Source of the DNA: CAYRGC01 sp964423795
GTDB taxonomy: Bacteria; Patescibacteriota; Gracilibacteria; Peribacterales; Peribacteraceae
Assembly: GCA_964423795.1 (NCBI GenBank)
Contig: CAYRGC010000005.1
Coordinates: 1 to 64,000, forward strand
DNA length: 64,000 bases
Direction: 5' to 3'
Program-made: the position numbers and the translations under genes
The notes under the pieces: model-generated
Databases searched by the model: none
What the model saw: the letters and a program-made list of their open reading frames with translations, nothing else
What the model was told of the DNA's origin: nothing
Shown: positions 55,891 to 63,938 of the stretch, in pieces
Layout: the number at the start of each line of letters is the position of its first letter
Position numbering within the stretch: position 1 is the first letter of the stretch

Positions 55891-56002
55891 GCCAGACCAG
55901 AGAACGCCGGGAAAGCCTCGGCAAAGCCGATAACCGAGCGTTGCCAGACAAAAACCCGACGACCTTCCCCGCGTGAACGCCGGGTCTGTTAAGGTGCGCT
56001 CG

Positions 56003-57664
56003 ATGTCCTCACCCGACCTCTCCCTCACCGGCAAGCGTTGGCACGGGCGCCTCGGGACGACCCGGCATCCCGACATCGCGTCCCTCACGGCGGCGCTCAG
56101 GGCCCACCGCGGGGTCGATGCCGGTACCGGCGGGCCGTTTCCCATCGCGACCCTGCCGGACGCCGCGAAGGCGATCGACCGCGTGACGCGCGCGGTGAAG
56201 GACGGAGAGCGCATCGCCGTCTTCGGCGACTACGACTGCGACGGCATCACCTCGACGGCCCTTCTCGCCCGCATGCTGCGCCGCAGGGGCGCGAAACCGT
56301 TGCTCCGCCTGCCCCATCGCCAGCGCGAGGGCTACGGCCTCAAGATGCCGATCGTGGAGGAGATGGCGCGCGAAGGGGTGACGCTGCTGCTTACCGCGGA
56401 TACCGGCGGTTCCTGCGTGGCGGAGATCGCGGAGGCGGCGCGGCGGGGGATCGACGTGATCGTCCTCGATCACCACCACCTGCCGTCGACGGGCCTGCCG
56501 CCCGCGTACGCGCTCTTGCACCCCGCGCTCCTGCCCGTCCCGCTCGCTTCGCCGCCAGCGGCCGCCGGCGTGACGTGGGCGTTCGTGGACGCCGTCGAAC
56601 GCGCGGAAGGCTCCGCCGACTGGGAGGACCGCGACACGGATCTCGCGCTCGCCGCCCTGGGCACGGTGGCGGACCTCGTGGAGCTCAAAGACGGAAACCG
56701 CTTGCTCACGCAGGAGGGGCTCCGCGCCCTCGGAAGGCTGGAACGGGGGGCGCTCGCCTTCCTGAAGATGCAGGCGGGCATCGAGGGAACGCCCAAGAGC
56801 AGCGACATCGCGTTCCGCCTGGCGCCGCGCATCAACGCCGCCGGGCGCATGGCGGACCCCGCCGTGGCCCTCGAGGCGCTGCTCGGCAGCACCGAGGCGG
56901 CGCTCCAACTCGAAGACTGGAACCGCGAACGGCAGTCGCTCGTCTCCGTCCTCGCGGAGGACGCGACGCGCTCCGCGGGCGACGACGCCATGATCTGCCT
57001 GATGGACCCGCGCTACTCGCCGGGCGTCTGCGGGCTCATCGCGGGAAAGGTAACCGACAAGTTCGGCCGCCCCTCGCTCGCCGCCTCCGCGGACCCGGAC
57101 GGACGCTCCACCGCGTCGCTGCGCAGCGTGCCGGGATACAACGTGACGGAAGGACTCGAGCGCGTCTCGGACCTGCTGACCTCCTTCGGCGGGCACGCCA
57201 TGGCCGCGGGCTGCACGTTCGAGTCGCGGAACTTCCCGGAGCTTAGCCGGCGGCTCGCCGAGGACGTCCGCGCCCGCATGGACGCGTCGGCACTGGTGCC
57301 GAGCCTCGCGTACGACGCGGAACTGCGCCTGCCGCACGTCACGCTCGACCTGTGCCGCGCGCTCTCCGATCTCGAACCCTTCGGGCAGGGCAATCCCGAG
57401 CCGCGCTTCGTCCTCCACGGCGTACGCCTCACCGACGCGCGGCGCGTGGGACGCGACGCGACGCATCTCCAGGCGCGCGCGGGCAGCTGCAAGCTCATCG
57501 GCTTCGGGCTCGGGCACCTCGCGCAGGAGACGGCGATCCCTCTCGACCTGCTCGTGCAGGTGGGCATCGATACGTGGCAGGGCGCCATGCGGCCGCAGAT
57601 GTATCTGCAGGACCTGCGGGTGCCGGTCGCTCAGGAAGTAGGAGGAAAGAGGAGAGAGCTTTAA
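56003..57664 (+). CDS. recJ: Single-stranded-DNA exonuclease RecJ
   Basis: 5'-3' exonuclease on single-stranded DNA in recombination and mismatch repair. The 553-residue DHH protein shows IAVFGDYDCDGITSTALLAR (motif I), LLLTADTGGSC, the DHH motif VIVLDHHHLPS, LALAALGTVADLVELKDGN, the DHHA1 start RLAPRINAAGRM and SFGGHAMAAGCTF. ATG 56003 is preferred over 55973 because family sequence begins soon after. The C-terminal OB-like domain is present (LEPFGQGNPEPRF). Confidence 0.96.
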   Translation: MSSPDLSLTGKRWHGRLGTTRHPDIASLTAALRAHRGVDAGTGGPFPIATLPDAAKAIDRVTRAVKDGERIAVFGDYDCDGITSTALLARMLRRRGAKPLLRLPHRQREGYGLKMPIVEEMAREGVTLLLTADTGGSCVAEIAEAARRGIDVIVLDHHHLPSTGLPPAYALLHPALLPVPLASPPAAAGVTWAFVDAVERAEGSADWEDRDTDLALAALGTVADLVELKDGNRLLTQEGLRALGRLERGALAFLKMQAGIEGTPKSSDIAFRLAPRINAAGRMADPAVALEALLGSTEAALQLEDWNRERQSLVSVLAEDATRSAGDDAMICLMDPRYSPGVCGLIAGKVTDKFGRPSLAASADPDGRSTASLRSVPGYNVTEGLERVSDLLTSFGGHAMAAGCTFESRNFPELSRRLAEDVRARMDASALVPSLAYDAELRLPHVTLDLCRALSDLEPFGQGNPEPRFVLHGVRLTDARRVGRDATHLQARAGSCKLIGFGLGHLAQETAIPLDLLVQVGIDTWQGAMRPQMYLQDLRVPVAQEVGGKRREL

Positions 57665-57717
57665 GCCTGGACAAGCTAAAAAGCTTCCCAAGCTCTTTCC
57701 TCTTTCCTTCGCTCTTT
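57651..57717. repeat. Word palindrome between convergent recJ and XRE gene
   Basis: GGAGGAAAGAGGAGAGAGCTTTAAG (split: GGAGGAAAGAGG, AGAGAGCTT) pairs with AAGCTCTTTCC, TCTTTCCTTCGCTC around AAGCTAAAAAGCTT. It overlaps the last codons of recJ and reaches the XRE stop. Confidence 0.65.
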
Positions 57718-57942
57718 CTAGACCGGCGCCAGCTTCCCCTCCATCGTGAACACCTCCGTCACGCTCACGTTGAGCGCGGAGGCGATCTTGAGAGCAAGGA
57801 GGATGGACGGGTTCGTGCGGCCGCGCTCGATCGACATGATCGTCTGGCGGCTCACTCCCACGCGCAGCGCCAACTCCTCCTGCGTCATGTTCCGCTCGAA
57901 ACGGAGACGGCGGATGGCATTGCGGAGGGAGGCGGTCGACAT
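57718..57942 (-). CDS. XRE-family transcriptional regulator
   Basis: 74-residue single-domain helix-turn-helix protein: RRLRFERNMTQEELALRVGV, SRQTIMSIERGRTNPS, ILLALKIASALNVSVTEVF. It probably binds DNA as a dimer; the target is unknown. This small class is widely annotated as YozG/YvaO-like and often autoregulates. It is convergent with recJ. No antitoxin partner gene is seen beside it. Confidence 0.92.
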   Translation of the reverse strand: MSTASLRNAIRRLRFERNMTQEELALRVGVSRQTIMSIERGRTNPSILLALKIASALNVSVTEVFTMEGKLAPV

Positions 57943-58212
57943 GGATTGGAGAGGTGGTGGATGAATTCTACTGATGAAGTCTGGTGGGGCAAGTCTCGTT
58001 CACGTCGACGCTCCGAAGTCGCGTCCGTCGCAGACGACACCTCGGAAAAATACACGCGACACGCGTCCGTGTCCGATGACCGAGATGACAGACCGCGAGA
58101 CTATGCCCGGATACCATTCGCACGCGGGAGTGACAGCACCTCATAACTCATCGGAGAGCGCCACTTGGACTTTTTGCCATCGGAAAGCGACGCTTGATAG
58201 AATCCACGCCTG

Positions 58213-58695
58213 ATGGGATCGTCTCCATTCCACGGGATCTTCGCGGCACTCGCGCAAGGACAGGAAGCGCAAGACGCGGCGCCTGCGCGCTCGCAGGCGA
58301 GCCAGCCCGCGCGCGACGATTCCGCGGCGGCGCGCTCGTCGTCGCCCTCTTCGTCGTCGACGCCGCAGGTCGGACGCGTGGCGGTCGACATCTTCGAGCA
58401 GGACGACTACTTCATCATCAAGGCGCCGATCGCCGGCGTGCGCATGAGCGACATCGACCTCGAGGTGAACGACAACGTTCTCACGATCCGCGGCCAGCGG
58501 AAGCAGACCGATGCTGCCGCGGACGGACAGTACTTCCTCCGCGAGTGCTTCTGGGGCTCCTTCGCGCGCAGCATCACGCTCCCGATGAGCATCGACCCGC
58601 GCAAGATCAAAGCCACGTTCAACAAGGACTGCGTGCTGAAGATCCTCGTGCCCAAGGAAGAGCGCGTGAAGATCGTGAAAATCAGCGAGGCGTGA
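58213..58695 (+). CDS. Hsp20/alpha-crystallin small heat shock protein
   Basis: 160-residue holdase chaperone. A disordered Ser/Ala-rich N-terminal 50 residues precedes the alpha-crystallin domain (VAVDIFEQDDYFIIKAPIAG, NDNVLTIRGQRKQT, FLRECFWGSFARSITLPMSI, ATFNKDCVLKILVPK). The C-terminal KIVKISEA supplies an IxI/V-like motif. TTGCCA, 18 bases, TAGAAT and nine bases to ATG. No heat-shock operator (CIRCE) was seen. Confidence 0.93.
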   Translation: MGSSPFHGIFAALAQGQEAQDAAPARSQASQPARDDSAAARSSSPSSSSTPQVGRVAVDIFEQDDYFIIKAPIAGVRMSDIDLEVNDNVLTIRGQRKQTDAAADGQYFLRECFWGSFARSITLPMSIDPRKIKATFNKDCVLKILVPKEERVKIVKISEA

Positions 58696-58696
58696 C

Positions 58697-58773
58697 GAGG
58701 TAACCAGGTAACCAAGAAACCAGGTAACCAGGAAAAATCCTGGTTACCTGGTTACGGGTTGCTGGGATGCTTT
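58697..58773. repeat. Word palindrome between convergent hsp20 and 58774 gene
   Basis: GGTAACCAGGTAACCAAG, AAACCAGGTAACCAGGA then AAAA then TCCTGGTTACCTGGTTAC, GGGTTGCTGGG. Repeated GGTAACCAG words in both arms give a stem of about 30 bp; a clear bidirectional terminator candidate. Confidence 0.8.
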
Positions 58774-59151
58774 TTAGCGGCGCGACTTCTTCTTTCCCTT
58801 CACCTTGCTCACGCGCGATTTAGAGACGGCCTTCGCCTTCGGCGCGGGCATCGCCTTCTTCGCCTTCGCGGCGACGGCCTTGAGGTGGCGCGTGGAGGAC
58901 GGCGACTTGCGCAGGAGCGCGAGCGCGTCGGTCGGCAGGGCCTTCAGGGACTGCCACACGTCCTCGCCGCCCATGTAGCGGTGGTCGGCGCGCTGGAGGA
59001 GCGTCTGGAACTCCTTCAGGGACGCGTGCGTCTCCCGGCGGATCACCGGATCCGTGAGATCGCTCTCGAGGAGCTTGATGAGGCGCGTCTGCACGGCGTA
59101 CAGATTCTGGACGCGCTCGAGCGCACGATCGATCGAGGAAACGGGGTTCAT
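58774..59151 (-). CDS. Small protein with histone-like basic tail
   Basis: 125-residue protein: an N-terminal helical part (SSIDRALERVQNLYAVQTRL, SDLTDPVIRRETHASLKEFQ) followed by a Lys/Ala/Pro/Ser-rich tail (KAKKAMPAPKAKAVSKS, KGKKKSRR). The tail resembles histone H1-type or mycobacterial HupB-type tails and the N-terminal extension of RpoB in this window, suggesting nucleic acid binding. ATG 59151 is used. No family recognised. Confidence 0.7.
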   Translation of the reverse strand: MNPVSSIDRALERVQNLYAVQTRLIKLLESDLTDPVIRRETHASLKEFQTLLQRADHRYMGGEDVWQSLKALPTDALALLRKSPSSTRHLKAVAAKAKKAMPAPKAKAVSKSRVSKVKGKKKSRR

Positions 59152-59331
59152 ATGGATATGTATGTGAAGTACGTGCCTTATTCTAGCGAAAAACACGATG
59201 GAAGGAAAGTCGGAGGCAAAAGTAGGGAGTATTTGGCAGATGATATTTTGCCTAAAGGAAGCGGAAAAAGTGGGAATGAAATTTCCCATGCCAGATACAA
59301 TCTACGCACCGTATTCTGCTACCCTACCAAC

Positions 59332-60156
59332 ATGAAGCTTGCACAAGCCATTCTCCCCGTCGCGGGCCTCGGCACGCGCTTCCTTCCGTGGACCAAGGCG
59401 GTACCGAAGGAGCTGCTGCCCATCGGGAATCAGCCGATCATCGCGCTGCTTGTGGACGAGTGCTTGAGCGTCGGCATTACCGACGTCTGTTTCGTCATCA
59501 ACCGCGGCAAGGAGGCGATCCCCCAATACTTCTACGAGAACCCCGCGCTGAGCGCGGAGCTGGAGCGGAAGGGCAAGACGCACCTGCTCGAGGATCTCAC
59601 GCGCTACGACTCGGTGAACTTCCACGTGACCTACCAGGAGCAGATGCTCGGCGACGGCCACGCGCTCCTGCAGGCGCGTCACTGGGTGAAGACGCCGGAG
59701 GTGGCCGTGCTCTTCGGCGACGACCTGATCGTAGGGAAGCGCAACGGTCTCCAGCAGCTGACGGCGGCGATGGACGCCACCAAGGGCGACCGCGACGCCG
59801 TGATGCTCTGCCTGCAGAAGATCGACCCCAAGCACACGGAGAAGTACGGCATCGTGGCGGTGGATAACTCTGCCGCGAAGGGCAACGTGCGCCGCGTGAC
59901 GGGCCTGGTGGAAAAGCCGAAGCCCAAGGATGCGCCAAGCGACCTCGGGATCGTGGGGAAGTACGTCGTCCCCAAGATGATCTTCGACAAGCTCCATTTG
60001 ATCGAGGAGGGCTCGCACGGCGGCGAGATCCGCCTGATCGACGCGCTCATCGCGAACAGGGACGCCGTCGACATCTTCGGCTGCGTCTTCGATGGCAAAC
60101 GGTACGACACGGGCACCCCCGAAGGCTACAAAGAAGCCGTCCTCGACCTTGGATAA
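59332..60156 (+). CDS. galU: UTP-glucose-1-phosphate uridylyltransferase
   Basis: Makes UDP-glucose from UTP and glucose 1-phosphate for surface polysaccharides. The 274-residue protein shows QAILPVAGLGTRFLPWTKAV with PKELLPIGNQP, EQMLGDGHALLQARHWV, VAVLFGDDLIVG, GLVEKPKPKDAPSDLGIVGK and EIRLIDALIA. TATTCT lies 14 bases before ATG with no Shine-Dalgarno. Its last 17 codons are repeated three more times downstream (60191-60397), almost entirely with synonymous differences. Confidence 0.96.
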   Translation: MKLAQAILPVAGLGTRFLPWTKAVPKELLPIGNQPIIALLVDECLSVGITDVCFVINRGKEAIPQYFYENPALSAELERKGKTHLLEDLTRYDSVNFHVTYQEQMLGDGHALLQARHWVKTPEVAVLFGDDLIVGKRNGLQQLTAAMDATKGDRDAVMLCLQKIDPKHTEKYGIVAVDNSAAKGNVRRVTGLVEKPKPKDAPSDLGIVGKYVVPKMIFDKLHLIEEGSHGGEIRLIDALIANRDAVDIFGCVFDGKRYDTGTPEGYKEAVLDLG

Positions 60157-60397
60157 TCACTGAGTGTCACCCTGAGCGGAGTCGAGGGACGACACGGGCA
60201 CGCCCGAGGGATAGAAGGAGGCGGTACTCGACCTTGGCTAAGTGTCACCCTGAGCGGAGTCGAAGGGCGACACCGGCACCCCTGAGGGGTACAAGGAGGC
60301 GGTACTCGACCTTGGCTAAGTGTCACCCTGAGCGGAGTCGAAGGGCGACACCGGCACCCCTGAGGGGTACAAGGAGGCGGTCCTCGACTTGGGCTGA
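60106..60397 (+). repeat. galU C-terminal tail array (one live, three displaced tails)
   Basis: Live tail 60106-60156 and displaced tails 60191-60241, 60269-60319 and 60347-60397 are each exactly 51 nt and encode DTGTPEGYKEAVLDLG plus stop. The first displaced tail has TAG in place of the Tyr codon. Spacers 60157-60190, 60242-60268 and 60320-60346 each contain GTGTCACCCTGAGCGGAGTC followed by GAGGG or GAAGGG. Units two and three are 78-bp repeats. Confidence 0.97.
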
Positions 60398-60420
60398 CGA
60401 TTCGCCTACGCTCCCCGGCC

Positions 60421-60777
60421 ATGGCCGCGGAAGACCACATCGGCATCGTCGAGTTCGACTTGTTCCAGCGAGGCACGCGGCCGCGGGAACTCACGTATCT
60501 CGAGGCCGAGGCGCTCGAGGAAGAGATCGAAAACAGAAGGAGGGAGATCTATTCGCTCTTGGGCCGACTGATCTTCTGCCTGAGCGGCGCCGTGACGACG
60601 CGCGTCTCGAGCGAGGTGAATCCGCGCTTCCCTTACGTCCTCAGCGAGCGGATCAGGATCGCGATGGTCGGGGAAGGAAAAAAGGTGGAAGACGCGCATG
60701 AGGCCGTCGGCTCCTTCGTACAGGGGATCGTGCTTGAGATGCCGGAATGGGGGAAACAAGGCTCGTCGAGATTCTGA
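60421..60777 (+). CDS. Small hypothetical protein
   Basis: 118-residue soluble protein of unknown function, with an acidic helix (TYLEAEALEEEIENRRREIY) and no recognised motif. TACGCT lies eight bases before ATG. It sits between the galU and uvrB tail arrays and is convergent with the latter, ending three bases before the outermost displaced uvrB tail. Confidence 0.65.
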   Translation: MAAEDHIGIVEFDLFQRGTRPRELTYLEAEALEEEIENRRREIYSLLGRLIFCLSGAVTTRVSSEVNPRFPYVLSERIRIAMVGEGKKVEDAHEAVGSFVQGIVLEMPEWGKQGSSRF

Positions 60778-60780
60778 CGA

Positions 60781-60940
60781 TCACTTCGTCGTCAGTTCCC
60801 GTCTGAAGAGCTCCTCCTCGTCTGCGCTCGGGATGACAACGGTTATTTCGTCGTCAGCTCCCTCCTGAGTAATTCAATCTCATGGCGAAGATCGGCAGCC
60901 TTTTCGCCCTTCGACAGGCTCAGGGTGACAGAAGGAGCTA
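60781..60940 (-). repeat. uvrB C-terminal tail array (two displaced tails)
   Basis: On the uvrB sense strand the live end (EIELLRRELTTK, TAG at 60940-60938) is followed by a core repeat (60937-60906: TGTCACCCTGAGCCTGTCG, AAGGG). Then comes a displaced tail of 21 codons (60905-60843) encoding EKAADLRHEIELL, RRELTTK and TAA. A second core (TTGTCATCCCGAGCGCAGACG, about 60842-60815) and a shorter tail encoding EELFRRELTTK and TGA (to 60781) follow. Confidence 0.96.
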
Positions 60941-62968
60941 TTTCGTCGTGAGCTCCCTCCTCAAGAGCTCAATTTCGTCTCGCAGGTCAGCAGCCTTCTC
61001 AAATTCCAGGTTCTGCGCGGCGATCTCCATCTGCTTCTCGAGCTCTTCCATGAGGCGCTTACGCTCGTCGAGCGGGATCTTCGTGTGATCGCGCTTCGGG
61101 CGGCGGAGTTCCATCTTACGGCTCTCCTCGGCGATGTCGCGCACGGCCTTGATGATCGTCTTCGGCGTGATGCCGTGCTTTTTGTTGTACGCCTCCTGGA
61201 TGCCGCGGCGGCGCTCCGTCTCCCCGATGGCGGCCTTCATGGCGTCGGTGATGCGGGGCTTCTTCGTGTCCGGGTCCGGCGAGGCGTAGAGCGTGACGTG
61301 GCCGTTGACGTTACGGGCGGCGCGGCCGATCGTCTGGATGAGGGCGTCGCGCGAGCGGAGAAAACCCTGCTTGTCGGCGTCGAGGATCGCGATGAAACTC
61401 ACCTCGGGGAGATCGAGACCTTCGCGCAGGAGGTTGATGCCGACGAGGATGTCGATCTCGCCGGTACGGAGCTGCCGGAGGATCTCGATGCGCTCGAGCG
61501 TCTCCACGTCGCTGTGGAGGTAACGGACCTTCTTGCCCTGCTCCGTGAGGTACTTCGTGAGGTCCTCGGCCATCTTCTTCGTGAGCGTCGTGATGAGCAC
61601 GCGCTCGCCGCGCTTGATCGTGGCCTCCACCTCGCCCGAGATGTCGTCGATCTGGTTCTTCGAGGGCTTCACGGTCACGACCGGATCGATGAGACCCGTC
61701 GGGCGGATGATCTGCTCCGCGAAAAACGCCTTCTGCGTGTTCTTGAACTCGTACGGGCCAGGCGTGGCCGAGACGTAGACGCGCTGCGGGCAGCGGTCCT
61801 CGAACTCGTCGAAACGGAGCGGGCGGTTGTCGTGCGCGGAGGGCAGGCGGAAGCCGTAGTCGACGAGGGTGTTCTTGCGGCTGCGGTTGCCCTCGTGCAT
61901 GCCGCCGATCTGCGGGATGGAGATGTGCGACTCGTCCACGACGAGCAGGAAGTCGTTCGGGAAGTAGTCGAGGAGCGTCGACGGGGGGCAGCCGGGAGCC
62001 TGGTTATTGAGGTACCGCACGTAGTTCTCGATGCCGGTGCAATAACCCGTCTCGCGGAGCATCTCGATGTCGTACTCCGTGCGCATGCGGATGCGCTCGG
62101 CCTTGGCGTGTTCGCCGTGCGCTAGGAAGAACTTCTCCTGCTCCACCATCTCGGCCTTGATGCCGTCCACAGCCTGGTCGATCTTCTCCTTGGTGGTGAC
62201 GTTGTGGGCGGCCGGGAAGATCATCACCTCCTGGAGCTCGTTCAAAAGTTCTCCGGTGAAGCTGTCGACCTCCTGGATCACGTCGATCTCGTCGAAGGGG
62301 ACCTCGATGCGGATCACCGTGTCGCCGCTCGGCGGGAAGATCTCCACGGTGTCGCCGAGCACGTGGACCATGCCCTGCTTGAAGTCCATGCCGGAGCGGC
62401 GGTACTGGATGTCCGTGAGGCGGCGGAGCAGCTGATCGCGCTTGATGGGCATCCCGCGCTTGAGCGTGATCGCCAGCGCCTCGTAATCCTCGACGTTGCC
62501 GAGACCGTAGATGCAGGAGACGGACGCGACGATGAGCACGTCCCGGCGCGTGAGCAGGTTGAATGTGGCGGCGTGGCGGAACTTCTCGATCTCCTCGTTG
62601 ATGCTCGCGTCCTTCTCGATGTAGGTATCGGTCGTGGGGAGGTACGCCTCCGGCTGGTAGTAATCGTAGTAGGAGACGAAGTACGAAATGGCGTTCTCCG
62701 GGAAGAACTGCTGGAACTCGTTGCAGAGCTGCGCGGCGAGCGTCTTATTGTGCGCGAGCACGAGCGTGGGGCGCTGCACCTGCTGCACGATGTTGGCGAT
62801 CGTGAACGTCTTGCCCGTGCCCGTGGCGCCGAGGAGCGTCTGATGCTTCTCGCCGGCGTTCACGCCCTTCACGAGTTGCTCGATGGCCGCGGGCTGGTCG
62901 CCCATGGGCTGGAACGGCGACACCAGCTTGAAGGGCTGGTTCTGCACGAGTTTGAGGGAGCTCGACAT
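60938..62968 (-). CDS. uvrB: Excinuclease ABC subunit B
   Basis: Damage-verifying helicase of nucleotide excision repair. The 676-residue protein has Walker A GATGTGKTFTIANIV, the beta-hairpin region FVSYYDYYQPEAYLPTTDTY, LLVVDESHISIPQI (helicase motif II) and LREGLDLPEVSFIAILDADK. The C-terminal UVR domain (EELEKQMEIAAQNLEFEKAA) binds UvrC. ATG 62968 is used, with TATGCT nine bases upstream, instead of the longer frame from 62989. uvrA and uvrC are not in the window. Two displaced copies of its last codons follow the gene. Confidence 0.98.
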   Translation of the reverse strand: MSSSLKLVQNQPFKLVSPFQPMGDQPAAIEQLVKGVNAGEKHQTLLGATGTGKTFTIANIVQQVQRPTLVLAHNKTLAAQLCNEFQQFFPENAISYFVSYYDYYQPEAYLPTTDTYIEKDASINEEIEKFRHAATFNLLTRRDVLIVASVSCIYGLGNVEDYEALAITLKRGMPIKRDQLLRRLTDIQYRRSGMDFKQGMVHVLGDTVEIFPPSGDTVIRIEVPFDEIDVIQEVDSFTGELLNELQEVMIFPAAHNVTTKEKIDQAVDGIKAEMVEQEKFFLAHGEHAKAERIRMRTEYDIEMLRETGYCTGIENYVRYLNNQAPGCPPSTLLDYFPNDFLLVVDESHISIPQIGGMHEGNRSRKNTLVDYGFRLPSAHDNRPLRFDEFEDRCPQRVYVSATPGPYEFKNTQKAFFAEQIIRPTGLIDPVVTVKPSKNQIDDISGEVEATIKRGERVLITTLTKKMAEDLTKYLTEQGKKVRYLHSDVETLERIEILRQLRTGEIDILVGINLLREGLDLPEVSFIAILDADKQGFLRSRDALIQTIGRAARNVNGHVTLYASPDPDTKKPRITDAMKAAIGETERRRGIQEAYNKKHGITPKTIIKAVRDIAEESRKMELRRPKRDHTKIPLDERKRLMEELEKQMEIAAQNLEFEKAADLRDEIELLRRELTTK

Positions 62969-63041
62969 AAGATGCTGAGCATACCACAAGAAAGATCCGG
63001 ATGGCAGGGGCGAACACCGAAAAGCGGGAAATTCCGCACAT

Positions 63042-63075
63042 AAAAAGTCCGGCGTAGCACGAGTGCCACGCCGGA
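63042..63075 (-). terminator. Rho-independent terminator of the 41-residue gene
   Basis: Minus strand TCCGGCGTGGC, ACTCGT, GCTACGCCGGA followed by CTTTTTA. Lies 20 bases after the stop of the small membrane protein gene. Confidence 0.85.
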
Positions 63076-63094
63076 AAGGTGATAATGGGCCGCC

Positions 63095-63220
63095 CTACTG
63101 GGGCGGCGTCGGTCGAACCAGTGCAAGCACTGGTTCGACCAGAAACCCGAGGATGAGGATCGCAAACGTTGCGATCCCCACCGTGAAACAGAGAGCTGCT
63201 TCGACGAGTGGATTTCTCAT
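63095..63220 (-). CDS. 41-residue single-pass membrane protein
   Basis: Reads MRNPLVEAALCFTVGIATFA, then ILILGFLVEPVLALVRPTPP and Gln before TAG. Almost the whole protein is one long hydrophobic helix. It carries the best Shine-Dalgarno in the window (AAAGGAGGTGA, five bases before ATG), TAGAAT about 40 bases upstream and a strong terminator, so it is a complete independent gene. Size and composition would also fit a small toxin-like or regulatory membrane peptide; no antisense RNA is evident. Confidence 0.8.
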   Translation of the reverse strand: MRNPLVEAALCFTVGIATFAILILGFLVEPVLALVRPTPPQ

Positions 63221-63356
63221 TTTTTCACCTCCTTTCTGGTTCGAAAGAACCGTATCCATTCTATCATATTTCGTATTTTTTCGCCAGGGATTGAGGAAAC
63301 CCGTCCTCAGCAGCGGACATCATTGACTCCCGCGGAAGACGCGCTTGAATTGCGGC

Positions 63357-63911
63357 ATGCGCGGCAAACAACTCACCACGCTCGAGGCGAACTACGAGGA
63401 CGCTCGGAGCATCATGGTTGCGCAGATAGCCGAAGATCTCGCGGGTTGCCCGCAGGTGCCGGAGGAGAAGCGGCGGCTTTTCGCGGATCCGGACGTGCCG
63501 AAAAGCCTCACGCATAAAACGGGGTTCGTCTTCAGCGAGGAACACTATGCCGCGGAATTCCGCGTGCAATTGGGAGCGCTGATCATCATCGAGAGCACCA
63601 TTCTCCCCGATGACAGCCTGGACGGAGCCGTCGCCGAGACGGGAGAGAACATCGACGGATACCTGACGCAGGCGCGTTCCCAGCAAATCATCGAGAGCCT
63701 TCCGCCGCTCTTCCGATCCGCCTTCATCGAGATCCTTCGCGCAAGGACCCGCGAAACGATCGACGGGACCTTGGCTTCCTGCGAGGAGCAGAATCAGAAC
63801 GGACAGACGCCCCCCTATAACCTCGCACGCTTGGAAAAAGGGTTGGAAAAAGCCCTCGATGGCTACTGCGCCGACATGCTGAGAGAGGGGGAGGCGGATG
63901 CGGGTGCATGA
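63357..63911 (+). CDS. Hypothetical protein
   Basis: 184-residue soluble, mostly helical protein with no recognised motif. ATG 63357 is chosen over TTG 63345 because TTGACT, 16 bases, TTGAAT and six bases lead to it, the leaderless layout. It is 27 bases upstream of serS, which has its own -10 box. Confidence 0.65.
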   Translation: MRGKQLTTLEANYEDARSIMVAQIAEDLAGCPQVPEEKRRLFADPDVPKSLTHKTGFVFSEEHYAAEFRVQLGALIIIESTILPDDSLDGAVAETGENIDGYLTQARSQQIIESLPPLFRSAFIEILRARTRETIDGTLASCEEQNQNGQTPPYNLARLEKGLEKALDGYCADMLREGEADAGA

Positions 63912-63926
63912 CGCCTCGGGTTGCGG

Positions 63927-63932
63927 TATTCT
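63927..63932 (+). promoter_or_regulatory. -10 box of serS
   Basis: TATTCT six bases before the serS ATG at 63939, with no Shine-Dalgarno. Confidence 0.65.
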
Positions 63933-63938
63933 CCGAAT

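Noticed and set aside
60157..60410. Tandem repeat after galU as simple replication slippage
   Set aside because: Slippage copies should be identical or diverge randomly; these differ almost only at synonymous codon positions and the same design occurs at unrelated genes.
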